From Burkholderiales bacterium (GTDB lineage Bacteria; Pseudomonadota; Gammaproteobacteria; Burkholderiales; Burkholderiaceae_D): DNA of 50,266 bases. This document shows, piece after piece, positions 18,926-27,701 of this stretch. A model generated the notes under the pieces. The model made no database searches and was not told where the DNA came from. It worked only from the letters and a program-made list of their open reading frames with translations. The translations under genes were made by a program, and so were the position numbers. The stretch spans positions 1-50,266 of the forward strand of contig JACPWS010000016.1 of NCBI GenBank assembly GCA_016196925.1, in the 5' to 3' direction. The stretch's first letter is position 1. Each line of letters begins with the position of its first letter.

Positions 18926-20719
18926 TTAGCGTTGCGCCGCCTCGGCCTGCGCCTGCTGCCGCAATTGCTCTTGCAGCTGCATGATTTCGCGCCACCTCGC
19001 CTTATCCGCCTCTTCGCGCAAGCCGGAAGCGACCAACCGTTCCGCCTCTATCTTCAGGGCCTGCGACTTGATTTGACGGATCGCGCCAGCCAATTCCAGT
19101 CGCACCAAATCCGGGTCGGTTTCGGTCTGCCCGGCAATTTCCGCAATCAGCGCATCGAAGTCGGCGCCGGTCAGGCGCAATTGTTCCGCCAGCGCGGCAA
19201 ATTGCGCTTGCTCGCCCATGCCTTGCGCGATATTCACCAACTGCGTCAGCATTTCTGCCCCGTCCGGCGCCAGCATGGCGGCCTCGGCCAGCACCGCCGC
19301 ATCGAGCATGCCGGCCAGCGCGGGATGCGCCACCAGGATGCGCATGATCTGGCGCTCCAGCCCGACCGGTGCGCTGCGTCGGCTCTTGGGCGGGGCGATT
19401 TTTTGGCGCGCCACCGGCTGCGCGAGCTCAAACAAAGCCTCGATTTCGGCCGGCGTGGTTTGCGTCAACTGCGCCAGCTGGCGCACCATTTGCAGACGCA
19501 AACCGGAAGGCTGCATCAGTTGCAGCAAGTGTTTGGCGTCGAATTGGGTCTTGGCGCGCCCTTCTGCCGCCGACAAATCGTTGTCGCCGACCACTTCGCG
19601 CATGAAGAATTGCGACAACGGCATCGCATCGTGCACTTCTTGCTCGAAGGCGGCCGCGCCGTATTCGCGCACATAACTGTCGGGGTCGTGCTCGGCCGGC
19701 AAGAACAGGAATTTAATGATCTTGTCGTCGTTCGCGTGCGGCAGACAGGCATCCAGCGCGCGTCGCGCCGCACGGCGCCCGGCGTTGTCGCCGTCGAAGC
19801 TGAACACCACATGATCGGTCTGGCGCAATAATTTCTGCACATGGGTGGCGGTGCACGCGGTACCGAGCGTCGCCACCACTTGCGGAAAGCCCATCTGCGC
19901 CAGCGCCACCACGTCCATATAGCCCTCGGTGACCAGCACATAGCCGGCTTCGCGGATAGCCTGGCGCGCCTCGAACAAGCCGTACAACTCGAAACCCTTC
20001 TGAAACAAAGGCGTTTCCGGCGAATTCAGGTATTTCGGCTCGCCCTGCTCCATGATGCGCCCGCCGAAACCGATGATCTGGCCCTTGTTGTTACGTATCG
20101 GGAACATGACGCGGTCGCGGAAGCGATCGTAACGCTTGCGTCCGCCGCCCTCTTCTTCGCTCTTGTCGATCACCAGGCCGGCTTCCACCAGGGCCGGCGC
20201 CTGATAATCGCCGAATACCGCGCGCAAGCCATCCCAGCCGTCCGGCGCATAACCGAGGCCGAAACGCGCGGCGATTTCACCGGTCAGGCCGCGTTTTTTC
20301 AGGTAGGCGATCGCTTGCGGCGCAGTGCGCAATTGCTGCTTGTAATACTCGCCGGCCTTGCTCATCACTTCCGACAAGGCCAGGCTCTTGGCCTGCACTT
20401 CGGCGCGCTGCGCCGGCAGCAAGCGATCTTCTTCCGGCACGATCATGCCGTTGCTTTGCGCCAGGTCGCGGATCGCATCGACATAGCTGAGGCCGGAATA
20501 TTCCATCAGAAAACCGATGGAGCTGCCATGCGCGCCGCAGCCGAAGCAGTGATAAAACTGCTTGGTCGGGCTGACCGTGAAGCTCGGGGATTTTTCGTTA
20601 TGGAAGGGACACAAACCCATGTAGTTTGCGCCGCCCTTCTTGAGCTGGACGTACTGACCCACCACGTCGACGATGTCGACGCGGGCCAGCAAATCCTGGA
20701 TAAAACTTTGCGGTATCAA
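18926..20719 (-). CDS. dnaG: DNA primase
   Basis: 597 aa. The start is taken as TTG at 20719, with GGGAG 7 nt upstream, giving an N-terminus IPQSFIQDLLARVDIVDVVG that matches DnaG. The longer ORF to 20815 overlaps the 3' end of yqeY and adds a non-conserved Arg/Pro-rich leader. The CHC2 zinc finger is CPFHNEKSPSFTVSP followed by YHCFGCG. The catalytic core has GRIMEQGEPKYLNSPET and the Toprim motif VTEGYMDVVAL with FSFDGDNAGRRAA. The C-terminal part is the DnaB-interacting helical domain. It makes RNA primers at the replication fork. A TTG start may keep its expression low relative to rpsU and rpoD. Confidence 0.93.
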   Translation of the reverse strand: MIPQSFIQDLLARVDIVDVVGQYVQLKKGGANYMGLCPFHNEKSPSFTVSPTKQFYHCFGCGAHGSSIGFLMEYSGLSYVDAIRDLAQSNGMIVPEEDRLLPAQRAEVQAKSLALSEVMSKAGEYYKQQLRTAPQAIAYLKKRGLTGEIAARFGLGYAPDGWDGLRAVFGDYQAPALVEAGLVIDKSEEEGGGRKRYDRFRDRVMFPIRNNKGQIIGFGGRIMEQGEPKYLNSPETPLFQKGFELYGLFEARQAIREAGYVLVTEGYMDVVALAQMGFPQVVATLGTACTATHVQKLLRQTDHVVFSFDGDNAGRRAARRALDACLPHANDDKIIKFLFLPAEHDPDSYVREYGAAAFEQEVHDAMPLSQFFMREVVGDNDLSAAEGRAKTQFDAKHLLQLMQPSGLRLQMVRQLAQLTQTTPAEIEALFELAQPVARQKIAPPKSRRSAPVGLERQIMRILVAHPALAGMLDAAVLAEAAMLAPDGAEMLTQLVNIAQGMGEQAQFAALAEQLRLTGADFDALIAEIAGQTETDPDLVRLELAGAIRQIKSQALKIEAERLVASGLREEADKARWREIMQLQEQLRQQAQAEAAQR

Positions 20720-20762
20720 GGCCGACTCCCGGCGCGCCGGCCGGATTGCATACCCAGGCGGC

Positions 20763-21209
20763 TCAACGCGACAAGGCCGCCTTGACCAGACCGGACACCT
20801 TGCCCATATCGGCACGGCCGGCCAGCGTGGTTTTCAGCACATCGATCACCTTGCGCATGTCTTGCGGCCCGGCGGCGCCGGTTTCCGCGACAGCGGCGGC
20901 AACCGCGGCCTGCACTTCTTCATCCGACAAGGCGGCCGGCATGTACACGGACAGCACTTCCAGCTCGGCTTTTTCTATGTCGGCCAGATCCTGGCGGCCG
21001 CCGGCTTCGAATTGCGCAATCGAATCTTTGCGCTGTTTCAGCATTTTTTCTATGATCGCCAGGATCATGCCGTCGTTCAATTCGACGCGTTCGTCGACTT
21101 CTTTTTGCTTCATGGCGGCCGTCAATAAGCGGATAGTCCCGAGCTTAGCGGCTTCCTTGGCGCGCATCGCGGCCTTCATGTCATCGGTGATCTGGTCTTT
21201 TAAGCTCAT
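20763..21209 (-). CDS. yqeY: GatB/YqeY domain protein
   Basis: 148 aa from ATG 21209 (AGGGGCAG upstream); the longer ORF to 21326 runs back over the internal terminator. It matches the YqeY family: MSLKDQITDDMKAAMRAKE, LGTIRLLTAAMKQKEVDE, ELEVLSVYMPAALSDEE, and a C-terminal GKVSGLVKAALS. The fold resembles the tail of the GatB amidotransferase subunit and is thought to bind tRNA, but the function is unsettled. Placement between rpsU and dnaG is common outside enterics. Confidence 0.9.
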   Translation of the reverse strand: MSLKDQITDDMKAAMRAKEAAKLGTIRLLTAAMKQKEVDERVELNDGMILAIIEKMLKQRKDSIAQFEAGGRQDLADIEKAELEVLSVYMPAALSDEEVQAAVAAAVAETGAAGPQDMRKVIDVLKTTLAGRADMGKVSGLVKAALSR

Positions 21210-21249
21210 TTTCTGCCCCTGAAAGTAAAATCGGATAAAAACAACAAAG

Positions 21250-21287
21250 CCAAACAACAAAGCCCGCTGCGGCTGACCGGAGCGGGC
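21250..21287 (-). terminator. Internal terminator/attenuator between rpsU and yqeY
   Basis: Arms GCCCGCT (21262-21268) and AGCGGGC (21281-21287) pair perfectly across 12 nt. On the minus strand the hairpin is followed by TTTGTTGTTTG. It lies 64 bp after the rpsU stop. The E. coli macromolecular synthesis operon has a partial terminator at the same place, keeping rpsU output far above dnaG. Confidence 0.65.
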
Positions 21288-21351
21288 ATGCAAACCCAAG
21301 CGACTGCACTGAACGGCGCCCGGCACGAAACGGCCATGGCGCAGATCAAAA

Positions 21352-21564
21352 TCAGTACATCTTCTTAGGCAATTGCTGACTACGAATGCGTTTGTAGTGA
21401 CGCTTGACTGCTGCAGCCAGCTTGCGCTTGCGCTCGGCAGTTGGCTTCTCGTAGAACTCGCGAGCGCGCAATTCGGTCAACAGACCGGTCTTTTCGATGG
21501 TGCGCTTGAAGCGACGCATGGCGACTTCGAACGGCTCGTTTTCTTTAAGGCGAATTGTGGTCAT
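21352..21564 (-). CDS. rpsU: 30S ribosomal protein S21
   Basis: 70 aa from ATG 21564 ([21 protein letters not shown]); an in-frame start five codons earlier is not needed. Typical S21: small, strongly basic, ending LPKKMY. It is needed for translation initiation on the small subunit. It opens the rpsU-yqeY-dnaG-rpoD operon. Confidence 0.97.
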   Translation of the reverse strand: MTTIRLKENEPFEVAMRRFKRTIEKTGLLTELRAREFYEKPTAERKRKLAAAVKRHYKRIRSQQLPKKMY

Positions 21565-21586
21565 GTAAGTTCGAACCAATGAAAAA

Positions 21587-21616
21587 ATTATAGGAAGACC
21601 GAGATAGTAGCAGGAA
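21587..21616 (-). promoter_or_regulatory. Putative rpsU operon promoter
   Basis: A perfect TATAAT (complement of 21587-21592) lies 22 bp upstream of the rpsU start. The -35 is weak (TTCCTG, complement of 21611-21616, spacing 18). An extended leader is short, about 15-20 nt. Confidence 0.4.
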
Positions 21617-21723
21617 AATTTAATTTATGGAAGGACGATGATTAAAACTTACGCAAAAATCTGCGTCCACGTCTCTTATTTTCGTTGAAACTCTCCCAAC
21701 AAAACCCTGACATTCAGCGATTT

Positions 21724-21802
21724 ATGGGGAGTATATGAAAAAACACGGCTGTCGTCAGTATAAACAAAGGCGGAGAAAAAATACTCCCCCCTAGTATTTT
21801 TA
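21724..21802. repeat. GGGAGTATAT intergenic element, copy B (79 bp)
   Basis: The left end ATGGGGAGTATATGAAAAAA (21724-21743) and the right inverted motif AAAAATACTCCCCCCTAGTA (from 21777) frame an interior with GTCGTCAGTATAAACAAAGG. The interior aligns with the element at 44211-44293 (CCGTCAGCGAATATAAAAGG). The right motif is a near-palindrome of the form AAAAATACT-(G/C-rich)-AGTATTTTT. It lies between the BaiN-like gene and rpsU. Confidence 0.6.
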
Positions 21803-21834
21803 GCTGCCAAAATACAACAACCGGGCAAGTTCGA

Positions 21835-23031
21835 CTAGAGCGCGCGCGCCGCGGCCACGCCGGAAGCCCAGGCCCATTGAAAATTGTAGCCGCCCAGCCA
21901 GCCGGTCACGTCGACCGCTTCGCCGATGAAATACAGGCCGGGCGCCTTCGTCGCCATCATGCTTTGCTGCGACAATTCGCGCGTATCGACGCCGCCGCGC
22001 GTCACTTCGGCCTTGCGATAGCCTTCCGAACCGTCCGGCGTCAATTCCCAGCGGTTCAGCTTTTCACCGAGCAGGCGCAGACGCTTGTCCGGCATGTCGG
22101 CAATGCGAACGTCACCGACAAAACCATGCGCCGCCAGCAAACCGTCGACCAGGCGCGCCGGCAGATACTGTGAAATATGATTCGCCAGGTTTTTCTTGAT
22201 GCTGGTCTTGTTGTCCACCAGCTCTTGCCCAAGATCGAGTTCGGGCAAGAGATTGATGCGCAGCGGCGCGCCCGCTTGCCAGAAGCTGGAAATCTGCAGC
22301 ACGGCAGGGCCGGACAAGCCGCGGTGCGTGAACAGCAAATCTTCGCGGAACGCGGTGTTGTTTTTCTTGTCGCCGGTCTCGATGTCGACTTCCAGCGAAA
22401 TCCCGGCCAGCGGCACGAACGGCGCCCAGGTCGGGGCATCGAAAGTCAGCGGCACCAGCGCCGGGCGCGGCTCTATCACTTTCAAGCCGAACTGGCGCGC
22501 GATGCGGTGCGCGAAATCGGTCGCGCCTATCTTGGGGATAGACAAGCCGCCGCTCGCCACCACCACGTTCCTGGCCTGCATAGGGCCGCGGCTGGTGAGG
22601 ATGTCGTAGTGTTCGCGCCCGCGCTGCACGTCTTCCACCTTGCAGCCGAGGCGCCACTGGATGTCGCCGGCATCGCATTCCGCCTTCAGCATGCGGATGA
22701 TATCTTCCGCGCTGTCGTCGCAAAACAGTTGGCCCTTGTGCTTTTCATGCCAGGCGACCTGATGGCGCCGCAGCAGCGCCAGGAAATCTTGCGGGGTGTA
22801 GCGCGACAGCGCGCTCTTGCAGAAATGCGGATTGGCGGAGAGGAAATTGGCCGGGCCGGCATACAGATTGGTGAAATTGCAGCGGCCGCCGCCCGAGATG
22901 CGGATTTTTTCCGCCAGACGCTCGGCGTGATCGAGCAGCAGCACGCTCTTGCCGCGCTTGCCGGCCTCCGCCGCGCACATCAAACCGGCGGCGCCGGCGC
23001 CGATCACGGCAACATCAAATTGTTGGCTCAT
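21835..23031 (-). CDS. BaiN/HI0933-like NAD(P)/FAD-dependent oxidoreductase
   Basis: 398 aa, usual for the family. The N-terminal FAD-binding Rossmann motif is DVAVIGAGAAGLMCAAEAGKRG (first 20 residues at about 5-24). ISGGGRCNFTN (about 45-55) is typical of the HI0933/YhiN group. The C-terminal FAD closure is GLYFIGEAVDVTGWLGGYN. The physiological substrate is unknown for most members. GGGAGAG lies before the ATG. It is downstream of cobA (63-bp gap) and probably co-transcribed, but no metabolic link is established. Confidence 0.9.
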   Translation of the reverse strand: MSQQFDVAVIGAGAAGLMCAAEAGKRGKSVLLLDHAERLAEKIRISGGGRCNFTNLYAGPANFLSANPHFCKSALSRYTPQDFLALLRRHQVAWHEKHKGQLFCDDSAEDIIRMLKAECDAGDIQWRLGCKVEDVQRGREHYDILTSRGPMQARNVVVASGGLSIPKIGATDFAHRIARQFGLKVIEPRPALVPLTFDAPTWAPFVPLAGISLEVDIETGDKKNNTAFREDLLFTHRGLSGPAVLQISSFWQAGAPLRINLLPELDLGQELVDNKTSIKKNLANHISQYLPARLVDGLLAAHGFVGDVRIADMPDKRLRLLGEKLNRWELTPDGSEGYRKAEVTRGGVDTRELSQQSMMATKAPGLYFIGEAVDVTGWLGGYNFQWAWASGVAAARAL

Positions 23032-23094
23032 CGCACTCTCCCTGGAAATTCAGGCGAGATTGTAGCGGATTGCCGCGCCGCGCAGACGATAGCG

Positions 23095-23853
23095 TCAAGC
23101 CATGCGCAGCGCCGGCGACGGTTGCGCCAGATCGGCGCAGTGCACCACCGCGCCGATCACCAGCACGCTCGGACTGCCGAGGCCGGACGCGGCCAGCGCG
23201 GCGCTCAATTGTCCCAGCTCGGTCAGTAACTGCCTTTGCGTCGCGCAGGTGGCGGACTGCACCACGGCCACCGGGGTGTCGGCCCGCATGCCGCCGGCCA
23301 GCAGCGCTTGCTGGATGGCGGTGCAATGCGCCACCCCCATATACACCACCAGCGTCAAGCCGGTTTTCGCCAGCGCCGCCCAGTCTGGCTGGCTGGCCCC
23401 GTCCTTACCATGGCCGGTGACGAACATCACGCCCTGCGCATAATCCCTATGCGTGAGCGGGATGCCGAGCGCGCTCGCCGCGGCCAGGCCGCTGCTGATG
23501 CCGTTCACCACTTCGACGCGGATACCGGCCGCCAGCAAATACGCACGCTCTTCGCCGCCGCGCCCGAACACAAACGGGTCGCCGCCCTTCAGCCGGACCA
23601 CGCACCGTCCGGCGCGCGCCTCGGCCAGCATCAGCTTTTCTATGAAGGCTTGCGGCGTCGACTGGCAGCCGCCGCGCTTGCCGACCGCGATCACGCGCGC
23701 GTCGGCGCGCGCATGCCGCAGCAGCTCGGGGTTCACCAGATCGTCGAGCAAGATCACATCGGCCTGCTGTATGGCCTTGGCCGCCTTCAAGGTCAGCAAA
23801 TCGGGATCGCCCGGCCCCGCCCCTACCAGAATTACCTTGCCTGCACCGTCCAT
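23095..23853 (-). CDS. cobA: Uroporphyrinogen-III C-methyltransferase
   Basis: 252 aa. It uses two SAM to turn uroporphyrinogen III into precorrin-2 for siroheme or cobalamin. Motifs: VGAGPGDPDLLTLKA (about 10-24), VIAVGKRGG, VRLKGGDPFVFGRGGEE (about 86-102), GISSGLAAASALGIPLTHR and VYMGV. It is the stand-alone methyltransferase, without the CysG N-terminal dehydrogenase. GGAGG sits 4 nt before the ATG. Siroheme serves nitrite and sulfite reductases, which fits the NtrC-like dyad in the shared upstream gap, although no nitrite genes are in the window. Confidence 0.95.
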   Translation of the reverse strand: MDGAGKVILVGAGPGDPDLLTLKAAKAIQQADVILLDDLVNPELLRHARADARVIAVGKRGGCQSTPQAFIEKLMLAEARAGRCVVRLKGGDPFVFGRGGEERAYLLAAGIRVEVVNGISSGLAAASALGIPLTHRDYAQGVMFVTGHGKDGASQPDWAALAKTGLTLVVYMGVAHCTAIQQALLAGGMRADTPVAVVQSATCATQRQLLTELGQLSAALAASGLGSPSVLVIGAVVHCADLAQPSPALRMA

Positions 23854-23951
23854 CTTGCCTCCCTAGTCGTCTGCGTATGCCGCCCATGCGGTATGCCAGG
23901 ACCGATATGCAATTCACGTTCCAGCTTCCGGCCGGAGCGATTCTTATGCAT

Positions 23952-23968
23952 TGCACCAAAGCAGTGCT
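23952..23968. promoter_or_regulatory. NtrC-like dyad in the cobA / TonB-receptor gap
   Basis: TGCACCAAAGCAGTGCT carries the NtrC core GCAC-N7-GTGC; the left half matches the enterobacterial consensus TGCACCA exactly, the right half at four of seven. It lies about 100 bp upstream of cobA and 270 bp upstream of the receptor. A GG-N10-GC arrangement (GGTATACGCAACGC, 24004-24017) could be a poor sigma-54 site for the receptor. Confidence 0.4.
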
Positions 23969-24067
23969 ACGCCCGAACTTAATTTCGCGGCAATGCCTTG
24001 TTTGGTATACGCAACGCTTTGCACGGAATCGGTCCACAAACCGCGGCCAGGAAAAAGTAATTCTTGA

Positions 24068-24193
24068 CTTGTGCGCGGCCAAAAGAGATAAAGCCTTGTG
24101 CGCGGCGCAAACGATTACGCAATCGATTGCTGCCCGGCGCTAACTAATTTGCAACATCCTTTACCCCCGATCTGAACCGCGGTGCAATGCACC
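24068..24193. promoter_or_regulatory. Direct repeat and 13-bp palindrome upstream of the TonB-dependent receptor
   Basis: CTTGTGCGCGGC is repeated exactly at 24068-24079 and 24095-24106 (27-bp spacing). GGTGCAATGCACC at 24181-24193 is a perfect palindrome 44 bp before the receptor start; its halves are TGCACC, as in the dyad at 23952. Either could be an operator. The 384-bp gap otherwise holds no gene. Confidence 0.35.
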
Positions 24194-24237
24194 ATTTCGG
24201 ATCACCGACGATCAACCTTCATCTGGAAAATCATCTC

Positions 24238-26505
24238 ATGCGCCCATCCCGCTCTTATCAATTCCGACAGGGAACTACCCTCACCCTGATCGCCGTGGCC
24301 GTCGCCGCCGCTTTCCCCATGCAAGCCGCCTGGGCGCAAGCCCCGGACACCGCGAAAAACGAAACCACGCAACTGGAGACGGTGATCGTCACCGCCAACC
24401 GCCGCGCCGAAAACATCAAGGAAGTACCGATGTCGATTTCCGCCATCAAGGGTGAAGCGCTCGACGCTTACAACACCAGCGGCCAGGATATCCGCTTCCT
24501 GTCGGCGCGCGTGCCTAGCCTGAATATCGAATCCGATTTCGGCCGCTCGTTCCCGCGCTTCTATATCCGCGGCCTCGGCAATACCGATTTCGACCTGAAC
24601 GCCTCGCAGCCGGTCGGCCTGGTATATGACGACGTGGTGCAGGAAAGCCCTATCCTGAAAGGCTTCCCGGTATTCGACGTGGACCAGGTGGAAGTCTTGC
24701 GCGGCCCGCAAGGCACGCTGTTCGGCCGCAATTCGCCGGCCGGCGTCATCAAATTTGATTCCGCCAAACCGACCAATCGCTTCGAAGGCTATGGCAATAT
24801 CGGCTACGGCAATGACAAGGCCGTCAACCTGGAAGGCGCGGTCAACGTACCGCTGAACAACGACTGGGCCATGCGTTTCTCGGGTCAGGCGCAGAGCCGT
24901 GACGACCGTGTGAACAATCCGCGCAGCACCGGCACCCAGACTTTAGAGGGTTACCACGACAATGCGGCGCGTCTGCAACTGGCCTACAAGAACGGTAATT
25001 TCAACGCCTTGCTGAATGCGCACGGCCGCGACATGGCCGGCAACGCCACCCTGTTCCGCGCCAACATCATCCAGAAGGGCAGCAACGAACTGGTGCCCGG
25101 CTTCGATTACGCCAGCTATCCGACCGACGGCATCAATAAACAAACCCTGACTTCCAGCGGCGCCAGCGCCCGCCTGCGCTGGGATCTGGAAGGCATGACG
25201 CTGTACGCTATCACCGCTTACGACAAGGCCAGATTCTATAGCCGCGCCGACGTCGACGGTGGCTACGGTTGCGATGCGCCATGGTGTCCGCCCGGCACGC
25301 CGACCGGCCCCGGCCATCTGTTCAACGCCGAGACTGCCGACGGCATCCCCGACTTGAAACAGCTTACGCAAGAATTCCGCGTGCAATCGAATACCAAGGA
25401 TGCGCTGCAATGGATCGCCGGTCTGTACTATTTCAAGGAAGATGTGCAAATCGACAGCTTCAAGTTCGATTCCCTCAACCATAACAATCAGCACGGCTAT
25501 GCGGTACAGCACCAGTACGCCAAGTCCTGGGCGGCCTTCGGTTCGCTGAACTATGCCGTCAGCGACAGACTGAAATTACGCGGCGGACTGCGCTATACCA
25601 GCGACAAGAAAGACTTCGACGCGGCGCGTCCTGTCAATCCTTTCGACAACGGCAGTCTCGCCGTTCCGGACGTACACGTAAAATCAACCAATGTCAGCTG
25701 GGATGTCAGCGCCAACTACATCCTGGATAAATCCACTTCGGTATTCGGCCGCGTGGCGACCGGCTATCGCGCCCCTAGCGTGCAGGGCCGCATCCTGTTC
25801 GGTGACCAGACCTCGGTCGCCGATTCCGAAAAGACTTTGTCGTTCGAAGCCGGCGTGAAGAAAGACATCCTCGACAACTCGGCCCGCATCAGCGCCACCG
25901 TATTCCAGTACACCGCCAAGGACTTGCAACTGACTGCCGGCAGCGGCAGCGTCAACCAGAATAAGCTGGTGAACGCCGACAAAGCCACCGGCCGCGGTGT
26001 CGAACTCGATCTGCAAGCGAACCTGAGCCGCAACTGGAAAACCACGGTCGGCGTCAGCTATAACGACACCGAGATCAAGGACGACAAATTGTTCGTCGCT
26101 CCTTGCGGCAACGGCTGCAGCGTCACCAATCCAGCCGGCCCGGTCGCCGGTACCGTCCTGATCGGCGGCAACCCCTTGCCGCGCGCGCCTAAGTGGGTGG
26201 GCAACTTCACGCTGAAATACAGCACTCCGGTTGCCAACGGCGACCTGTATGTATTCACCGACTGGGCGTACAAGGACACTTACAATATGTTCCTGTACGA
26301 AGCCAAGGAATACAAGGCCAAGGCCCTGCTGGAAGGCGGCTTGCGCGTCGGTTACAAGTGGGCCGACGGCAAGTATGAACTGGCTGCCTATGGCCGCAAC
26401 ATCACCAACCGGCAACAAGTGATCGCCGCCATCGACTTCGATAACCTGACCGGTATCCTGAACGAACCACGCAGCTATGGCGTGCAATTCAAGGCGAATT
26501 TCTAA
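24238..26505 (+). CDS. TonB-dependent outer membrane receptor
   Basis: 755 aa from ATG 24238; a start at 24187 would put 17 polar residues before the signal peptide. A signal peptide covers about residues 1-34, ending AAWAQA. A TonB box-like LETVIVTANRR follows, then the plug (QVEVLRGPQGTLFGRNSPAGVI) and a 22-strand type barrel. The last residue is Phe (SYGVQFKANF), as needed for outer membrane assembly. It imports a scarce ligand using TonB energy. The ligand is unknown; the sequence resembles the broad group of receptors in heterotrophs rather than BtuB. It is divergent from cobA, so corrinoid or another tetrapyrrole-related ligand is conceivable, but this is weak inference. Confidence 0.9.
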   Translation: MRPSRSYQFRQGTTLTLIAVAVAAAFPMQAAWAQAPDTAKNETTQLETVIVTANRRAENIKEVPMSISAIKGEALDAYNTSGQDIRFLSARVPSLNIESDFGRSFPRFYIRGLGNTDFDLNASQPVGLVYDDVVQESPILKGFPVFDVDQVEVLRGPQGTLFGRNSPAGVIKFDSAKPTNRFEGYGNIGYGNDKAVNLEGAVNVPLNNDWAMRFSGQAQSRDDRVNNPRSTGTQTLEGYHDNAARLQLAYKNGNFNALLNAHGRDMAGNATLFRANIIQKGSNELVPGFDYASYPTDGINKQTLTSSGASARLRWDLEGMTLYAITAYDKARFYSRADVDGGYGCDAPWCPPGTPTGPGHLFNAETADGIPDLKQLTQEFRVQSNTKDALQWIAGLYYFKEDVQIDSFKFDSLNHNNQHGYAVQHQYAKSWAAFGSLNYAVSDRLKLRGGLRYTSDKKDFDAARPVNPFDNGSLAVPDVHVKSTNVSWDVSANYILDKSTSVFGRVATGYRAPSVQGRILFGDQTSVADSEKTLSFEAGVKKDILDNSARISATVFQYTAKDLQLTAGSGSVNQNKLVNADKATGRGVELDLQANLSRNWKTTVGVSYNDTEIKDDKLFVAPCGNGCSVTNPAGPVAGTVLIGGNPLPRAPKWVGNFTLKYSTPVANGDLYVFTDWAYKDTYNMFLYEAKEYKAKALLEGGLRVGYKWADGKYELAAYGRNITNRQQVIAAIDFDNLTGILNEPRSYGVQFKANF

Positions 26506-26529
26506 GGAAACGCAGATTAAATCAAAAGG

Positions 26530-26602
26530 CGTCATTCCCGCGAAAGCGGGAATCCATGTACACCAAATACTTAGGTGGATCCCCGCTTTCGCGGGAATGA
26601 CG
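26530..26602. repeat. Palindromic interspersed repeat (CCCGCGAAAGCGGGAATC type)
   Basis: The left arm 26530-26556 and the right arm 26576-26602 are inverted copies with one mismatch (CGTCATTCCCGCG and CGCGGGAATGACG at the outer ends); each arm also holds an inner hairpin CCCGCGAAAGCGGG. This element family is widespread in proteobacteria and yields the familiar false peptide VIPAKAGIH. It lies between convergent genes. Confidence 0.9.
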
Positions 26603-26647
26603 ACATCAGAATAAATCTGTGCGTCCCTAAGCTTTCGCCATCTCAAT

Positions 26648-26683
26648 AAAAACGCGCCGGATGCGAAACCGGCGCGTTTTTTT
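26648..26683. terminator. Bidirectional intrinsic terminator
   Basis: AAAAACGCGCCGG (26648-26660), an 8-nt loop and CCGGCGCGTTTTTTT (26669-26683) form a strong GC stem with A and T runs on both sides. It serves the convergent TonB-receptor gene and ybiB. Confidence 0.93.
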
Positions 26684-26708
26684 ATGCGGCCCATCGTAAA
26701 GGCCCGGT

Positions 26709-27701
26709 TTACGGCACTGCCCTGTCCCTGATCATCTTCGCCACAATGGCACAATGCTCGACCTGATCCGCGATATTCGGCGGCACCGCGATCTCGCCGG
26801 CCAGCACCGCCAATATCCACTGCGCCGTGGTGGCCGCGTCGCAGGCATCCGGCGTGTCCGGCACATCGCCGAGCAGACTGCTATGGGTGTGGACCAGGGT
26901 GGTGCATTCGCCGCCGTGAAACCAGTCTATCTGCTGGGCGCGGCCGGTGCTGGCGACGGTTTCGCCTTCGGTGCCGCGCATCAGGAAGGCGTCGCCGCGC
27001 GCCGGCGGCGCCAGCGTGCCGAAATAATGCTGCAACATCGTGAAATATTCGGGATGGGTGTAGGAGCACAGGCGCAGGGCCGGGCCGGCAAACGGTTGCG
27101 CTAGCTTGACCAGCGTGTGGGTGGAATTGCGCACGCCGAGGATGCGCCGCGTGGCCAGCAAACGCGCCATGGCCGGCGATAAGACATCGATAGGCAGGAA
27201 GGCCGGCTGCCGTTGCGCCATCTGTTGTTGCGCCGCCTCCGCCGTCAACGCCAGCGGCTGTTGCATCGCCTCGAAGATTTCCGCCGTGGTGACGCGCCCG
27301 GCGTCGTGCCGCACACCGTGCACCAGCACCGGCACGCCGCGCCTTGCCAGCAACAGCGCGAGCAAAGGCGTCAGATTGGCTTTCTTGCGGGCGCCGTTAT
27401 AGGTCGGGATCAGTAGCGGCGCGTAATGGCTGTGCTGCGGCGGCTCCAGGCGCAGCATGTGCGCCTCGGCCGCGCCCATGAAGCCGGCGATTTCCTCGGT
27501 CGATTCGCCCTTGATGCGCATCGCCAATAAGACGGCGCCCATTTCCAGATCGGAGACGCGGCCGTCCAGCATGGCTGCGTACAGGCTTTGCGCATCTTCG
27601 CGCGACATGCTGCGCGCACCGTCTTTGCCGCGCCCTATGACTTTGATGTAGCGGGCGGCGGCAAACGCTTCCGGCTGTTCCTGGTCCGGCTGTATACTCA
27701 T
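26709..27701 (-). CDS. ybiB: YbiB-type DNA-binding protein, anthranilate phosphoribosyltransferase-like
   Basis: 330 aa from ATG 27701, which overlaps the previous stop as ATGA; the ORF extending to 28004 is a shadow of the EVE gene. The fold is that of TrpD. An N-terminal helical domain (MSREDAQSLYAAMLDGRVSDLEMGAVLLAMRIKGES) is followed by a phosphoribosyltransferase-like domain. The canonical PRPP glycine loop (GTGGD) is replaced by IPTYNGARKKAN, as expected for YbiB, which in E. coli binds DNA rather than making phosphoribosyl anthranilate and is LexA-linked. Context here is with the EVE protein, not trp genes. Confidence 0.85.
   Translation of the reverse strand: MSIQPDQEQPEAFAAARYIKVIGRGKDGARSMSREDAQSLYAAMLDGRVSDLEMGAVLLAMRIKGESTEEIAGFMGAAEAHMLRLEPPQHSHYAPLLIPTYNGARKKANLTPLLALLLARRGVPVLVHGVRHDAGRVTTAEIFEAMQQPLALTAEAAQQQMAQRQPAFLPIDVLSPAMARLLATRRILGVRNSTHTLVKLAQPFAGPALRLCSYTHPEYFTMLQHYFGTLAPPARGDAFLMRGTEGETVASTGRAQQIDWFHGGECTTLVHTHSSLLGDVPDTPDACDAATTAQWILAVLAGEIAVPPNIADQVEHCAIVAKMIRDRAVP

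Noticed and set aside
20720..20815. Upstream extension of dnaG to 20815
   Set aside because: It overlaps the yqeY coding end and is not similar to primase.
26530..26602. Inverted repeats read as a CRISPR-like unit
   Set aside because: Only a single palindromic pair, no spaced direct repeats and no cas genes in the window.
25684..26820. Minus-strand ORF of 378 codons across the TonB receptor 3' end
   Set aside because: It translates the palindromic repeat (VIPAKAGIH phrase) and the antisense of the receptor; no coding support.
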